Assembly (NCBI RefSeq): GCF_001278075.1
Contig: NZ_CP011340.1
Location: 3,348,001 to 3,412,000 of the forward strand
Length of the DNA stretch: 64,000 bases
DNA from: Streptomyces pristinaespiralis
GTDB lineage: Bacteria; Actinomycetota; Actinomycetes; Streptomycetales; Streptomycetaceae
Direction of reading: 5' to 3'
Part shown: positions 33,300 through 42,235 of the stretch, one piece after another
How positions within the stretch are numbered: position 1 is the first letter of the stretch
Layout of the letters: every line of letters begins with the position of its first letter
The notes under the pieces: generated by a model
What the model saw: the letters and a program-made list of their open reading frames with translations, nothing else
Told to the model about the DNA's origin: nothing
Databases searched by the model: none
Program-made: the position numbers and the translations under genes

Positions 33300-34607
33300 T
33301 CACCAGGGCAGTTCGCGCACCTGCTGGACGCACAGCACGACGAAGAGCAGGCCCGCGGCGGCCAGCATCACGTTGCTGAGGATGCCGTTGCGCCACTCGG
33401 CCGGGGTGCGCGAGGAGTTGAGCAGCCAGATCAGGGTGAGCGCCAGGAACGGCATGAAGAACGCGCCGAGCACACCGTAGGCGACCACCAGGCCGAACGG
33501 CTGGTCCAGGAAGAGCAGCGAGATCGGCGGGAACGTCAGCCAGAGCAGGTACGCCCTGAACGGCAGCGAGCGCTCCTTCCGGCCGGCCGCCACCTCCTCC
33601 ACGGTGCCCTCGTCGGTGGGAACACCCTTGCGGTCGCGCTGGAGCCGTTCGACGAAGTCGGCGAACATCAGACTGACTCCGTGCCAGACGCCGATCAGGG
33701 ACGAGAACGAGGTGGCGAAGAAGCCGACCAGGAACAGCTTGGCGGTCACCGCGCCGTACTTGTCCTCCAGGATCGTGCCGAGGTCGATCAGCCCCCTGTC
33801 CCCCTTGGTGAGGGCGAGGTGCGAGGCGTGCAGCAGCTCGGCGCCGACGATGAGCATCGCGACGACGAAGACGCCGGTGGTGATGTAGGCGACGCGGTTG
33901 TCCAGCCGCATGACCTTCATCCAGCCGGTGTTGGTCCAGCCCTTGGCGTTGACCCAGTAGCCGTACGCGGCCATGGTGATCGTGCCGCCGACACCGCCGA
34001 TCAGACCGAGGGTGTAGAGCAGCGACCCGTCGGGCAGGACCGGGACCAGCCCGGCGAACGCGGCGCCGACGTCGGGCGTGACGCGGATCGCGACGTACAC
34101 GACCACCACGAACATGATGCCGATGAGCACCGTCATGACCTTCTCGAAGACGGCGTACCGGTTGAACCAGACGAAGACCAGCCCGATCAGGCCCGTGAGG
34201 ACCGCCCACACCTTGAGGCTCGGGCCGTCCGGGAACAGGGCGACGATGGGCAGCGCGCTGGAGGACATCGCGGTGGCCCCGTAGACGAATCCCCAGACGA
34301 CCACGTAGATGGCGAAGTAGACGGTGGTCCACTTCCCCAGCGACCGCCATCCCTCGAAGAGGGTGCGCCCGGTCGCCAGGTGCCAGCGTCCGCACGCCTC
34401 GGCCAGCGAGATCTTGACGACGCAGCCGATGACGGCCGCCCACATCAGTGTGTATCCGAACTTGCTGCCCGCGATGAGCGTCGCGACCAGGTCTCCTGCC
34501 CCGACACCGGTCGCCGCGACGACGATCCCGGGCCCGATGTACTTCCAGCTCGACTTGCGCGGCGCGGAGAGCGTCCCGTCCGCGTCCTGCTCGGTGGTGC
34601 CTGCCAT
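33300..34607 (-). CDS. Nramp-related divalent metal transporter, non-canonical motifs
   Basis: 435 residues from ATG 34607, ~11 membrane helices of the LeuT-like Nramp fold. TM1 reads GPGIVVAATGVGAGDL where classical Nramp has DPGN, and the TM6 segment reads TITMAAYGYW in place of the AxMPH motif. So the Mn/Fe-binding residues are not conserved, as in the Nramp-related Mg2+ transporter clade and other divergent members. Substrate may be Mg2+, another ion or none of the usual. A cytoplasmic loop (VERLQRDRKGVPTDEGTVEE) lies between helices. Monocistronic. Confidence 0.85.
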   Translation of the reverse strand: MAGTTEQDADGTLSAPRKSSWKYIGPGIVVAATGVGAGDLVATLIAGSKFGYTLMWAAVIGCVVKISLAEACGRWHLATGRTLFEGWRSLGKWTTVYFAIYVVVWGFVYGATAMSSSALPIVALFPDGPSLKVWAVLTGLIGLVFVWFNRYAVFEKVMTVLIGIMFVVVVYVAIRVTPDVGAAFAGLVPVLPDGSLLYTLGLIGGVGGTITMAAYGYWVNAKGWTNTGWMKVMRLDNRVAYITTGVFVVAMLIVGAELLHASHLALTKGDRGLIDLGTILEDKYGAVTAKLFLVGFFATSFSSLIGVWHGVSLMFADFVERLQRDRKGVPTDEGTVEEVAAGRKERSLPFRAYLLWLTFPPISLLFLDQPFGLVVAYGVLGAFFMPFLALTLIWLLNSSRTPAEWRNGILSNVMLAAAGLLFVVLCVQQVRELPW

Positions 34608-34826
34608 GGCACAGCCGCCTTCCACTCGTCCCAGGTGATCGCTGTCACCAAAGCGCCGCGCGGGTGATCGCGCAAGGGGCTGTGCCGATCCGGCGGCGGC
34701 CCAGGATCGGCCGAAGCTCTCCTTGACCCGAGCATGTCACCCCGACACGATGTGCTCGAACACCGGCACAGACCCGCACGTCGCACCTGAGCACCACCCC
34801 CCACAACTCCCCACCCAGGAGACAGC

Positions 34827-36164
34827 ATGCGACTTCGCATACGTGCGAACCGGAGGAAGGCCGCCACCCTCGCGGCCGCCCTCGCGCTCGCGGTGGCCGC
34901 GCCCATCAGCGCCGGCGCCGCACCGTCACCGGACCGGCCGGCACCCGCCGCCGCCGAGGACGAGCAGATCAGGCAGTACCAGATCCACGGGCCCGACACC
35001 GTCGCCGACCGCACCGCCATCGCCCGCACCGGCGTGTCGATCGACGAGGTGGACGACCACACGGTCGTCGTCAGCGCCACCTCCGCCGAGGCACGGCGGC
35101 TGCGCGCCCTCGGACACACCCTCAAGGCGCTGCCCGCGCCGCCGCAGCACCGCACGGCTGCGGACGTGCAGCCGTTCGACTTCCCGTCGGCCGACTCCCG
35201 CTACCACAACTACGCGGAGATGACGGCCGAGATCAACCAGCGTGTGGCGCAGCATCCGAACATCATGAGCAAGCGGGTCATCGGCAAGAGCTACCAGGGC
35301 CGGGACATCGTCGCCGTCAAGATCAGCGACAACGTGGCCACGGACGAGAACGAGCCCGAGGTCCTCTTCACCCACCACCAGCACGCCCGTGAGCACCTCA
35401 CCGTCGAGATGGCGCTCTACCTGCTGCGCGAGTTCGGCGAGGACTACGGCAGCGACTCACGGATCACAAGTGCCGTGAACAGCCGCGAGATCTGGATCGT
35501 CCCGGACCTCAACCCGGACGGCGGCGAGTACGACATCGCCTCCGGCTCCTACCGCAGCTGGCGCAAGAACCGGCAGCCCAACTCCGGCTCTTCGTACGTC
35601 GGCACGGACATGAACCGCAACTGGAACTACAAGTGGGGCTGCTGCGGCGGCTCCTCGGGCTCGACCAGCTCGGAGACCTACCGCGGCAGGGCAGCCGAGT
35701 CCGCTCCCGAGGTGAAGGTCGTCGCCGACTTCGTCCGCAGCCGCGTGGTCGGCGGCAAGCAGCAGATCGCGACGGGCATCGACTTCCACACCTACAGCGA
35801 GCTGGTCCTCTGGCCGTTCGGCTGGACCAACGCCGACACCGCCCCCGGCATGACCCAGGACGACCGCGACGCCTTCGCCGCGGTCGGAAGGAAGATGGCC
35901 GCGAGCAACGGCTACACCGCGGAGCAGTCGAGCGACCTCTACATCACCGACGGGTCGATCGACGACTGGCTGTGGGGCAACCAGAAGATCTTCGGCTACA
36001 CCTTCGAGATGTACCCGACCGGCTTCGGCGGCGGCGGCTTCTACCCGCCCGACGAGGTGATCGAGCGCGAGACGAGCCGCAACCGCGACGCCGTGCTCCA
36101 ACTGCTGGAGAACTCGGACTGCATGTACCGCTCCATCGGCAAGGAGCAGCAGTACTGCGCCTGA
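34827..36164 (+). CDS. Secreted M14 zinc carboxypeptidase
   Basis: 445 residues. ATG 34827 with CAGGAGACAGC upstream; signal peptide to about 32 ([11 protein letters not shown]), then a propeptide (~35-115), then the carboxypeptidase A-like domain. Zinc ligands are His186 and Glu189 (HHQHAREH) and His321 ([10 protein letters not shown]); the catalytic Glu394 is in [11 protein letters not shown]; substrate Arg/Asn are in [12 protein letters not shown]. Cys pairs in WGCCGG and near the C-terminus may bond. It resembles carboxypeptidase SG/T of Streptomyces with mixed A/B specificity. Confidence 0.95.
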   Translation: MRLRIRANRRKAATLAAALALAVAAPISAGAAPSPDRPAPAAAEDEQIRQYQIHGPDTVADRTAIARTGVSIDEVDDHTVVVSATSAEARRLRALGHTLKALPAPPQHRTAADVQPFDFPSADSRYHNYAEMTAEINQRVAQHPNIMSKRVIGKSYQGRDIVAVKISDNVATDENEPEVLFTHHQHAREHLTVEMALYLLREFGEDYGSDSRITSAVNSREIWIVPDLNPDGGEYDIASGSYRSWRKNRQPNSGSSYVGTDMNRNWNYKWGCCGGSSGSTSSETYRGRAAESAPEVKVVADFVRSRVVGGKQQIATGIDFHTYSELVLWPFGWTNADTAPGMTQDDRDAFAAVGRKMAASNGYTAEQSSDLYITDGSIDDWLWGNQKIFGYTFEMYPTGFGGGGFYPPDEVIERETSRNRDAVLQLLENSDCMYRSIGKEQQYCA

Positions 36165-36181
36165 CCGCCGACCGTTCGTGA

Positions 36182-36217
36182 CCGGTGCCGCGCGGGACCC
36201 CTCCCGCGCGGCACCGG
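36182..36217 (+). terminator. Terminator of the carboxypeptidase gene
   Basis: Perfect 16-bp inverted repeat (36182-36197, 36202-36217) with a 4-nt loop, 18 bp past the stop codon. Confidence 0.9.
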
Positions 36218-36412
36218 CGCGTCCGGGCACGAATCCGAGCGGTGGGCGCAATCCCCGCGGCCCGGGGAAAGGCAATCTTTCCAAAAGAGTCACACATGCT
36301 GCGCACCGCCTCCGGGAGCCGCCGTTAGCGTTGCTCGCCGACCGGCCCAAGCACGCTCACGTGAACAGGTCGCCGATGTCCTTGGCGGCGTAGTCAGCAC
36401 AGGAAGAAGCAC

Positions 36413-37195
36413 ATGGACTACTGCTCCTCATGCCGTCGGCACCTCAACGGCGCCCTGGTGTGCCCCGGCTGCGGCGCGTACGCCCCCGACATAGCCCCGC
36501 CCGCGCACCGCGCGGAGGTCCCGGCGGCGACGGCCGCCGCGACATGGGAGCCGTACGGGGCGGAGGAGTTCCCCGCCCGGCCCGAAGCCGCCTCCACCAC
36601 CGGCGCGGACGGCGCGGCGGCCGCCACCACGTCCACGGGACAGGGCCGTGCCGCCCGGCGGCGGCAGCTGGCCCGCTGGAAGAAGAACAAGCGCAGGGCC
36701 GCCGCGGGCACGGCACTCGCGATCGTCGGCGGCGCGCTGACGATCGCCGCGCTGCCGACCGACTCCGGCAAGGGCGGCGCGAGCGCGGCCGCCGCACCGG
36801 ACCCGATGGTCCCGGACGAGGCGAGGAAGAGCCGGTCCGTCGCGTACCCGACGCAGCCGGCCGAACGCGCCACGACGCGTGCCGAACCCCGGACGTCCGG
36901 CACCGCCGCCTCCGGGCAGCGGACCGCGCCGGCCTCCTCGGCTCCCACCACGGCGCCCGACCGGGCGGTGCCGGCGCGCACCGTGCCGGCCGTCCCGGAG
37001 GCGCCGCAGGCCCGGCCGACGGAGGCCTCCGACTCGCCGACCACCGCGCCGGCGACCACGGACCCCGCCGTCCGGCCGTCCCCCACCTCGCCCGGCACCT
37101 CGGACTCCGGGGCCGACGAGCCGCAGACCGGCCCGACGGACACGGCGACGACCTCCCCGACCAAGGTGTGCCTGCTCGTCCTCTGCCTCGGCTGA
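36413..37195 (+). CDS. Hypothetical protein: zinc ribbon, membrane helix and Pro/Thr tail
   Basis: 260 residues. The first 20 residues give CSSC-CPGC, a zinc ribbon. A basic stretch ARRRQLARWKKNKRRAAAG precedes one membrane helix (TALAIVGGALTIAALP), then a long extracellular tail of Pro, Thr, Ser and Ala ending in KVCLLVLCLG. The layout (cytoplasmic metal finger, membrane, disordered wall-spanning tail) suggests a sensor or an anchor. It resembles uncharacterised streptomycete proteins; no function is claimed. Confidence 0.75.
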   Translation: MDYCSSCRRHLNGALVCPGCGAYAPDIAPPAHRAEVPAATAAATWEPYGAEEFPARPEAASTTGADGAAAATTSTGQGRAARRRQLARWKKNKRRAAAGTALAIVGGALTIAALPTDSGKGGASAAAAPDPMVPDEARKSRSVAYPTQPAERATTRAEPRTSGTAASGQRTAPASSAPTTAPDRAVPARTVPAVPEAPQARPTEASDSPTTAPATTDPAVRPSPTSPGTSDSGADEPQTGPTDTATTSPTKVCLLVLCLG

Positions 37196-37217
37196 CCAGG
37201 GGCCGCCCGCCGGGGCG

Positions 37218-38018
37218 TCACATGCCGGGGGCGCCGCCGCGGTAGTGGCCGAGCGTCAGGGCCAGCTGCTGCGTCCACTCCCGGAGCTTCTTCTGACGGC
37301 CGGCGCCGACCCGGCACTCATGGAACACGCCGTTCCGATGGGTCACTCCGACCAGCAGGCACAGGCCGCGAACGGTGTGGTGGACGGCTTGGACGTCCTG
37401 CCAGGCGAAGTCGGTGACGACGTCCCGCTGGTCGAAGGAGATCCCGACGGCGTCGACAAGAACCGCGTTGTCCGCGTCGGCGGCGACGAACTCGGGGCCC
37501 TGGGGCGCCGGCGGGCTCATGGGATACGCCGCCGGAGCGGCCGGGTTCACCGGATACGCGGGCGGGACCGCCGGGCCCGCGGCCGGATTCATTGGATGGG
37601 CAGGCGGCGCGGACGGGTTCACCGGGTACGCCGGCGGGCTCGCAGGGTGCGCGGGATACGGCGGGTACGCCGGCCCGAACCCCGGCTGCGCCTGCGTCAG
37701 CGGGACCGACTCGTGCGGCCGGTCCGGGTCGCACCCGGGAAGCAGGGCGGCCATCGCCCGGCGCAGCTCGTCCTCCGAACGGACGTCGTACAGCGGCATC
37801 ATCGAAGGGCCGGACCCGAACTGCCAGACGGCGCCGGTCCGCTTCACGACGAGGTCCGGCCCGTTGCCGAACGTCATCGCGGACGTGTCCCCGTCCAGGT
37901 AAGCGTCCGGCTGGGTGCTGACCGAGTAGGCGTACCCGAGGTCGGTGATCCGCCGTTCGGCATGCCGGGGGCCGTACCTGCCGCGGACCCAGTCACGCAC
38001 CTGTTCGTATGTCAGCAC
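37218..38018 (-). CDS. Hypothetical protein with Pro-rich spacer between two small domains
   Basis: 266 residues from GTG 38018, with TAGAGT 6 nt upstream fitting a leaderless start. Residues 1-100 look like a small alpha/beta domain of the immunity-protein/SUKH type (YAYSVSTQPDAYLDGDTSAM, VWQFGSGPSMMPLYDVRSED). Residues ~115-175 repeat PPAYPVNPSAPPAHPMNP-like units, and the last ~85 form a second beta-rich domain (VLVDAVGISFDQRDVVTDF, CLLVGVTHRNGVFHECRVG). Possibly a regulatory or immunity-like protein; not assigned. Confidence 0.7.
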   Translation of the reverse strand: MLTYEQVRDWVRGRYGPRHAERRITDLGYAYSVSTQPDAYLDGDTSAMTFGNGPDLVVKRTGAVWQFGSGPSMMPLYDVRSEDELRRAMAALLPGCDPDRPHESVPLTQAQPGFGPAYPPYPAHPASPPAYPVNPSAPPAHPMNPAAGPAVPPAYPVNPAAPAAYPMSPPAPQGPEFVAADADNAVLVDAVGISFDQRDVVTDFAWQDVQAVHHTVRGLCLLVGVTHRNGVFHECRVGAGRQKKLREWTQQLALTLGHYRGGAPGM

Positions 38019-38276
38019 GCGCCGACTCTAGCCCCGGCGCCGCGGCGACCGCGAAGCCGTCTCCCAGACACCGGCCCGGCAGCCGCCCGCGCACCTGAAC
38101 AGGCCGCGGTTCAGGCCCGGTCGGTCGAGGCTTCCAACGCGGTGACGCACACTTCTGCTGTCGCGATCGGGGGGATCGCCTGACCCGCCCGCACACGGGC
38201 GGGACCGGAGCCGGTGGACCCGCGGTGACCCGCGCGTCCGGCCGGTTCCGGCCCCGCCGACCCGTGAGGGTGCGCC

Positions 38277-39749
38277 CTAGACGACCAGACTCAGCGCCGC
38301 GGCGACCGCGAAGCCCGCGACCGACAGCACCGACTCGAGGACCGTCCACGACTTGAGCGTGTCCCGCTCCGAGATGCCGAAGTACTTGGCGACGATCCAG
38401 AACCCGCCGTCGTTGACGTGGGAGGCGAAGATCGAGCCGGCGGAGATCGCCATGATGACGAGCGCCAGGAACGCCTGCGAGTGGCCGCCGTTCTCCACGA
38501 GGGGCAGCACGATGCCGGCCGTGGTGACGATCGCGACCGTCGCCGAACCCTGCGCCACGCGCAGCACCAGGGAGATCAGGTAGGCGAGCACGATGATCGG
38601 GAGACCGACGTCGTTGAAGGTGTCGGACAGGGCCTGCGCGACACCGCTCGCCTTCAGGACCGCGCCGAACACACCGCCCGCGCCGACGACGAGCAGGATG
38701 TTGCCGACGGGCTTGAGGGACTGGGTGGACACCGACTCGAGCGACTTGCGCGACCAGCCGCGCCGGATGCCGAGCAGCCAGTACGCCAGGAAGAGCGCGA
38801 TCGTCAGGGCGACGAACGGGTTGCCGAAGAACTCGACGACCGAGCGGAGCGTGGACTCCTCGAGCGCGATGGAGGAGAACGTCGCGGCGAGGATCAGCAC
38901 CAGCGGCGTACCGATGATGGCGAGGACGGTCCCGAGCGCGACCGGCGACTCCTGCGGCTGCCGGCCCCCTGCCGCCTGCTCGGCGGCGACGGCGGCCTTG
39001 GCGTCCTCCGCGGCCTCCAGCATGTCCTGCGGGACCTCGACGAACAGCCGCTTGCCGATCCAGGCGGCGTACACCCAGGCGGCGATGACGGCGGGGATGC
39101 CGACGACGACGCCCATCAGGATGACCCAGCCGAGGGAGACGTCGAACAGGCCGGCGGCGGCGACGGGGCCGGGGTGCGGCGGGAGGAAGGCGTGGGTCAT
39201 CGACAGGCCGGCCAGCAGCGGCATGGCGTAGAGGATGATCGACTTGCCGGAGCGCTTGGCGGCCGCGTAGACGATCGGCGCGAGGACGAAGATGCCGACG
39301 TCGAAGAAGACCGGGATGCCGAAGATCAGGCCGGTGAGGCCCATGGCGAGCGGAGCCCGCTTCTCGCCGAAGAGATTCAGCAGGCGGGACGACAACACCT
39401 CGGCCCCGCCGCTGACTTCGAGGATCGCGCCGAGCATCGTGCCCAGGCCGATGATGATGGCGACGTGGCCGAGGATGCCGCCCATGCCGGACTCGATGAC
39501 CGAGACGGCGGCGGACCTCTGCACCGTGCCGAAGAGTTCGGTGACCGACAGGCCCGCGGCGAGGCCGACGGATATGGAGACGGCGAGCAGCGCGACGAAC
39601 GGCTGCAGCCGGACCTTGATGATCAGGACGAGCAGCAGCGCGATGCCGAGCGCGGCGACGGTCAGCAGACCGGCGGTGCCGTCGATGAGGGTGAGCAGTC
39701 CGCCCGTGTGCGGTGTGGGTGGTGGGGGTGCGTCAGCGGCGAGGAACAT
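38277..39749 (-). CDS. GntP-family permease
   Basis: 490 residues, ~12-14 hydrophobic helices. Family signs: HVAIIIGLGTMLGAILEVSGGAE, GIPVFFDVGIFVLAPI, LPPHPGPVAAAGLFDVSLG and the SGVAQALSDTFNDVGLP region. GntP carriers import gluconate, D-serine (DsdX) or related acids with protons. With RidA, IclR, a PLP enzyme and a D-aminoacylase next door, a D-amino acid or N-acyl-D-amino acid substrate is more likely than gluconate, although the sugar kinase keeps an aldonate possible. Separated from RidA by a terminator. Confidence 0.92.
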   Translation of the reverse strand: MFLAADAPPPPTPHTGGLLTLIDGTAGLLTVAALGIALLLVLIIKVRLQPFVALLAVSISVGLAAGLSVTELFGTVQRSAAVSVIESGMGGILGHVAIIIGLGTMLGAILEVSGGAEVLSSRLLNLFGEKRAPLAMGLTGLIFGIPVFFDVGIFVLAPIVYAAAKRSGKSIILYAMPLLAGLSMTHAFLPPHPGPVAAAGLFDVSLGWVILMGVVVGIPAVIAAWVYAAWIGKRLFVEVPQDMLEAAEDAKAAVAAEQAAGGRQPQESPVALGTVLAIIGTPLVLILAATFSSIALEESTLRSVVEFFGNPFVALTIALFLAYWLLGIRRGWSRKSLESVSTQSLKPVGNILLVVGAGGVFGAVLKASGVAQALSDTFNDVGLPIIVLAYLISLVLRVAQGSATVAIVTTAGIVLPLVENGGHSQAFLALVIMAISAGSIFASHVNDGGFWIVAKYFGISERDTLKSWTVLESVLSVAGFAVAAALSLVV

Positions 39750-39821
39750 GGGGAGCGTCCGTTCAGGGGATTTCCGGCGGATCCAGGAGCTTTCCGCCTG
39801 TTTTCGGCAAGGGGGGAGCGC

Positions 39822-39852
39822 GGCACGGCGCTCCGGGGAACAGCGCCGTGCC
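39822..39852 (-). terminator. Terminator after the kinase-IclR-ridA operon
   Basis: Perfect 11-bp stem GGCACGGCGCT/AGCGCCGTGCC around 9 nt, 23 bp past the RidA stop on the minus strand. It stands between RidA and GntP. Confidence 0.75.
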
Positions 39853-39875
39853 GTGAAGCAGCGGGTTCAGGAAGA

Positions 39876-40280
39876 TCAGTCCAGGACGGCCAGGGCGTCG
39901 ATCTCGATGAGCAGGCCGGCGGGGAGGCCGACGTAGACGGTCGTACGGGCGGCGGGGGCGACCGTCAGATCCTTGAAGTACTCGTTGTAGATCTCGTTCA
40001 TCTCGGCGAAGTGCGCCGTGTCCGTGAGGTAGACACGGATCATCATCACGTCGTCCCAGCTCGCGCCGCCCTCCTCGAGGATCGCCTCGACGTTGGCGAA
40101 GGTCTGGAGGGTCTGCTCACGCAGGGTGGGGCCGGCGGGGGTGGGGGCCTTGCCCTCCTCGGCCGGCAGGAAGCCGACCTGACCGGCGACCTGGAGGATG
40201 TTGCCCTTGCGCACGCCGTGGGAGAACTTGGCGGGCGGCGCGGTGTGGGTGCTCGGGGTGAGGGCGGTCTTCTCGGTCAT
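39876..40280 (-). CDS. RidA family deaminase (YjgF/YER057c)
   Basis: 134 residues. The enamine/imine deaminase fold has the conserved Arg in PAARTTVYVGLPAGLLIEIDALAV and core GNILQVAGQVGFLP, TLQTFANVEAILEEGGASW. RidA hydrolyses reactive 2-aminoacrylate produced by PLP-dependent dehydratases, so it suits a neighbour that deaminates D-serine/threonine-like substrates. ATG overlaps the IclR stop. Confidence 0.93.
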   Translation of the reverse strand: MTEKTALTPSTHTAPPAKFSHGVRKGNILQVAGQVGFLPAEEGKAPTPAGPTLREQTLQTFANVEAILEEGGASWDDVMMIRVYLTDTAHFAEMNEIYNEYFKDLTVAPAARTTVYVGLPAGLLIEIDALAVLD

Positions 40281-41041
40281 GGGCGTTCTTCCTGTCGGGG
40301 TGCTTGTCCTGAGTACTCCCGGCTGATGGCGTCGGCGGTGCGGCGCACCAGCGGGAGGAGGGTGAGGAGTTCGTCGGCCGTGACGACGACGTTCGGTGCG
40401 GACACCGACATGGCGGCGACGACCCGGCCGTCCGCACCGCGGATGGGGGCCCCGATGCAGTTGATGGACTCCTCGTGGCCACCCAGGTCGGTGGCCCAGC
40501 CCTGTTCGCGCACGGTCGCCAGTTCCTTGAGGAAGGCGCCGGCGTTCGGGATCGAACGGGACGTGTACATGGGGAAGTCGAGCTTCTCGGCGAGTGCGCG
40601 CCGCTCGGCCTCCGGCAGGTCGGCCAGCAGCAGCTTCGCCACGGCCGCGACGGTGATCGCGACGGGCTTGCCGATACGGGAGTACATACGCACCGGGTAG
40701 CGGCTCTCGACCTTGTCGATGTAGAGGACCTCGCTCTCCTCGTACACGGCGAGATGGACGGTGTGCCCGATCTGCTCGTTGAGGGCGACGAGATGCGGAT
40801 GGGCGATCTCGCGTACGTCGAGGTTCTCCACGGCCTCCTGTGCCAGCGCGAACAGGCGGGCGCCGAGGCGGTAGCGCTGGTCCTGCTGGCGGTGGACGAG
40901 GCCGTGCTCGTGGAGGGTGCGCAGCAGCCGCAGCGCGGTGGACTTGTGCACGCCGAGGCGGTCGGCGACCTGTCCGAGGTCGGCGGGCCCCTCCGCGAGG
41001 AGCGGAAGGATGCTCAACGCGCGGTCGACGGTCTGGCTCAT
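40277..41041 (-). CDS. IclR family transcriptional regulator
   Basis: 254 residues. Winged helix at the N-terminus (RALSILPLLAEGPADLGQVA, VHKSTALRLLRTLHEHGLV) and an IclR effector domain (GHTVHLAVYEESEVLYIDKV, CIGAPIRGADGRVVAAMSVS). It overlaps the kinase stop and RidA start. The binding site is probably the perfect dyad at 42198-42218, in the gap shared by the kinase operon and the deaminase gene; the ligand is unknown. Confidence 0.94.
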   Translation of the reverse strand: MSQTVDRALSILPLLAEGPADLGQVADRLGVHKSTALRLLRTLHEHGLVHRQQDQRYRLGARLFALAQEAVENLDVREIAHPHLVALNEQIGHTVHLAVYEESEVLYIDKVESRYPVRMYSRIGKPVAITVAAVAKLLLADLPEAERRALAEKLDFPMYTSRSIPNAGAFLKELATVREQGWATDLGGHEESINCIGAPIRGADGRVVAAMSVSAPNVVVTADELLTLLPLVRRTADAISREYSGQAPRQEERP

Positions 41042-42105
41042 GGTGTACGTACCTCCTGGTCCTCCCCCGTCCACCCGGGGCCGAGGTGCAGTCTCCCCCA
41101 GGCCTCGTCGTCCAGGGCGGCCAGCTGGTCGGCGTGACCGGCGGCGGGCGGCGCCGCCAGGTCCCCGGGGACGGTGAGCGCGGCCGCGGCCCACAGGTGC
41201 CCGTGCCGCAGCCGCTGCCCGGCCGTGAGCCCGCGCAGCGTGGCGGACAGGAACCCGGCGGCGAAGGCGTCGCCGGCGCCGACGGGGGCGGTGACGGTGA
41301 CGCGGGGGGCGGGGACGGTGGTCACGGTGTCGGCATCGGTGACGGCGCCCGGGTCGGGGGTGGAGTGCCGTTCCGGGCGGCGGGTGAAGGACACCGCCCC
41401 CGCCGCACCACGCTTCACGACCACCACCGACGGCTCCGGCAGTGCCGCGCGGATCGCGTCCGCGCCCCGCACTCCCCACGCCTCCTCCGCCTCGTCCTCC
41501 CCGACGAACACGATGTCCGCCCCACGGGCCAGCTCCAGCAGGACGCCCGCGGCGGACGGGTCGCCCCACAGGCCGGGCCGGTGGTTCACGTCGAAGGAGA
41601 CGAGCGGGCCGCCGTCCCGCCGGGTCGCGAGGTCGCGCATCAGGGCGAGGCAGTCGGGCGAGAGGGCCGCCGTGATGCCGGAGAGGTGCAGCACGCGGCC
41701 GGACCGGATCGCCCCGGACGGCACGGTGTGCGGGGACATCGCCGACGCGGCGGAGCCGGCCCGGTAGTAGACGACCTCGTGCGCGTCCGTCGCCCGGTCG
41801 GTGGCCGTGCGGAAGTAGACGCCCGTCGGGCGCTCCGGGTCGCGGGCCACCGCCGAGGTGTCCACCCCGTACGCGGCGATCGCCGACACGAGGTGGTCGC
41901 CGAAGCCGTCGGCGCCGACCCGGCCCACCCAGCGTGTGCGGTGTCCCGCCGCGGCGAGGGCGCATGCCACATTGGACTCGGCGCCCCCGATGCCGCGGAC
42001 GAACGACGGCACATCGGCGAGACGCCCTGCCTGCGTGGGCAGGAACGTGACCATGGACTCGCCGAGGCAGACGACGTCCACGGGTCCGTGCACGCTCGCG
42101 GTCAT
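41038..42105 (-). CDS. PfkB family sugar kinase
   Basis: 355 residues. PfkB signatures are GGAESNVACALAAAG near the N-terminus and VTAPVGAGDAFAAGFL with the catalytic Asp near 290. Overall pattern resembles 2-keto-3-deoxygluconate kinases (GESMVTFLP, FDVNHRPGLW). It is the first gene of the leftward three-gene operon, under likely control of IclR. Its place in a D-amino-acid pathway is not obvious, so the island may also process a hexonate. Confidence 0.9.
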   Translation of the reverse strand: MTASVHGPVDVVCLGESMVTFLPTQAGRLADVPSFVRGIGGAESNVACALAAAGHRTRWVGRVGADGFGDHLVSAIAAYGVDTSAVARDPERPTGVYFRTATDRATDAHEVVYYRAGSAASAMSPHTVPSGAIRSGRVLHLSGITAALSPDCLALMRDLATRRDGGPLVSFDVNHRPGLWGDPSAAGVLLELARGADIVFVGEDEAEEAWGVRGADAIRAALPEPSVVVVKRGAAGAVSFTRRPERHSTPDPGAVTDADTVTTVPAPRVTVTAPVGAGDAFAAGFLSATLRGLTAGQRLRHGHLWAAAALTVPGDLAAPPAAGHADQLAALDDEAWGRLHLGPGWTGEDQEVRTP

Positions 42106-42197
42106 GATCGCGTGGGCTCCTCGCTGGGTCGGTCGCCGGGCCCATTGACCCCGCGTCGGCTCGGATGTTAGACAGCCTCAAGCGAAATACGCAATGG

Positions 42198-42218
42198 GCG
42201 TTGCAGATGATGCAACGC
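42198..42218. promoter_or_regulatory. Putative IclR operator
   Basis: Perfect dyad GCGTTGCA-GATGA-TGCAACGC, 93 bp upstream of the kinase start and 18 bp before the deaminase ATG. It sits in the gap of divergent transcription, ideal for joint control by the nearby IclR protein. Confidence 0.7.
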
Positions 42219-42235
42219 GATTGAGGAGGGCTCCC

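Noticed and set aside
32241..34443. Minus-strand frame across the chitinase and Nramp genes
   Set aside because: It runs through two well-supported genes with motifs in other frames and crosses a terminator.
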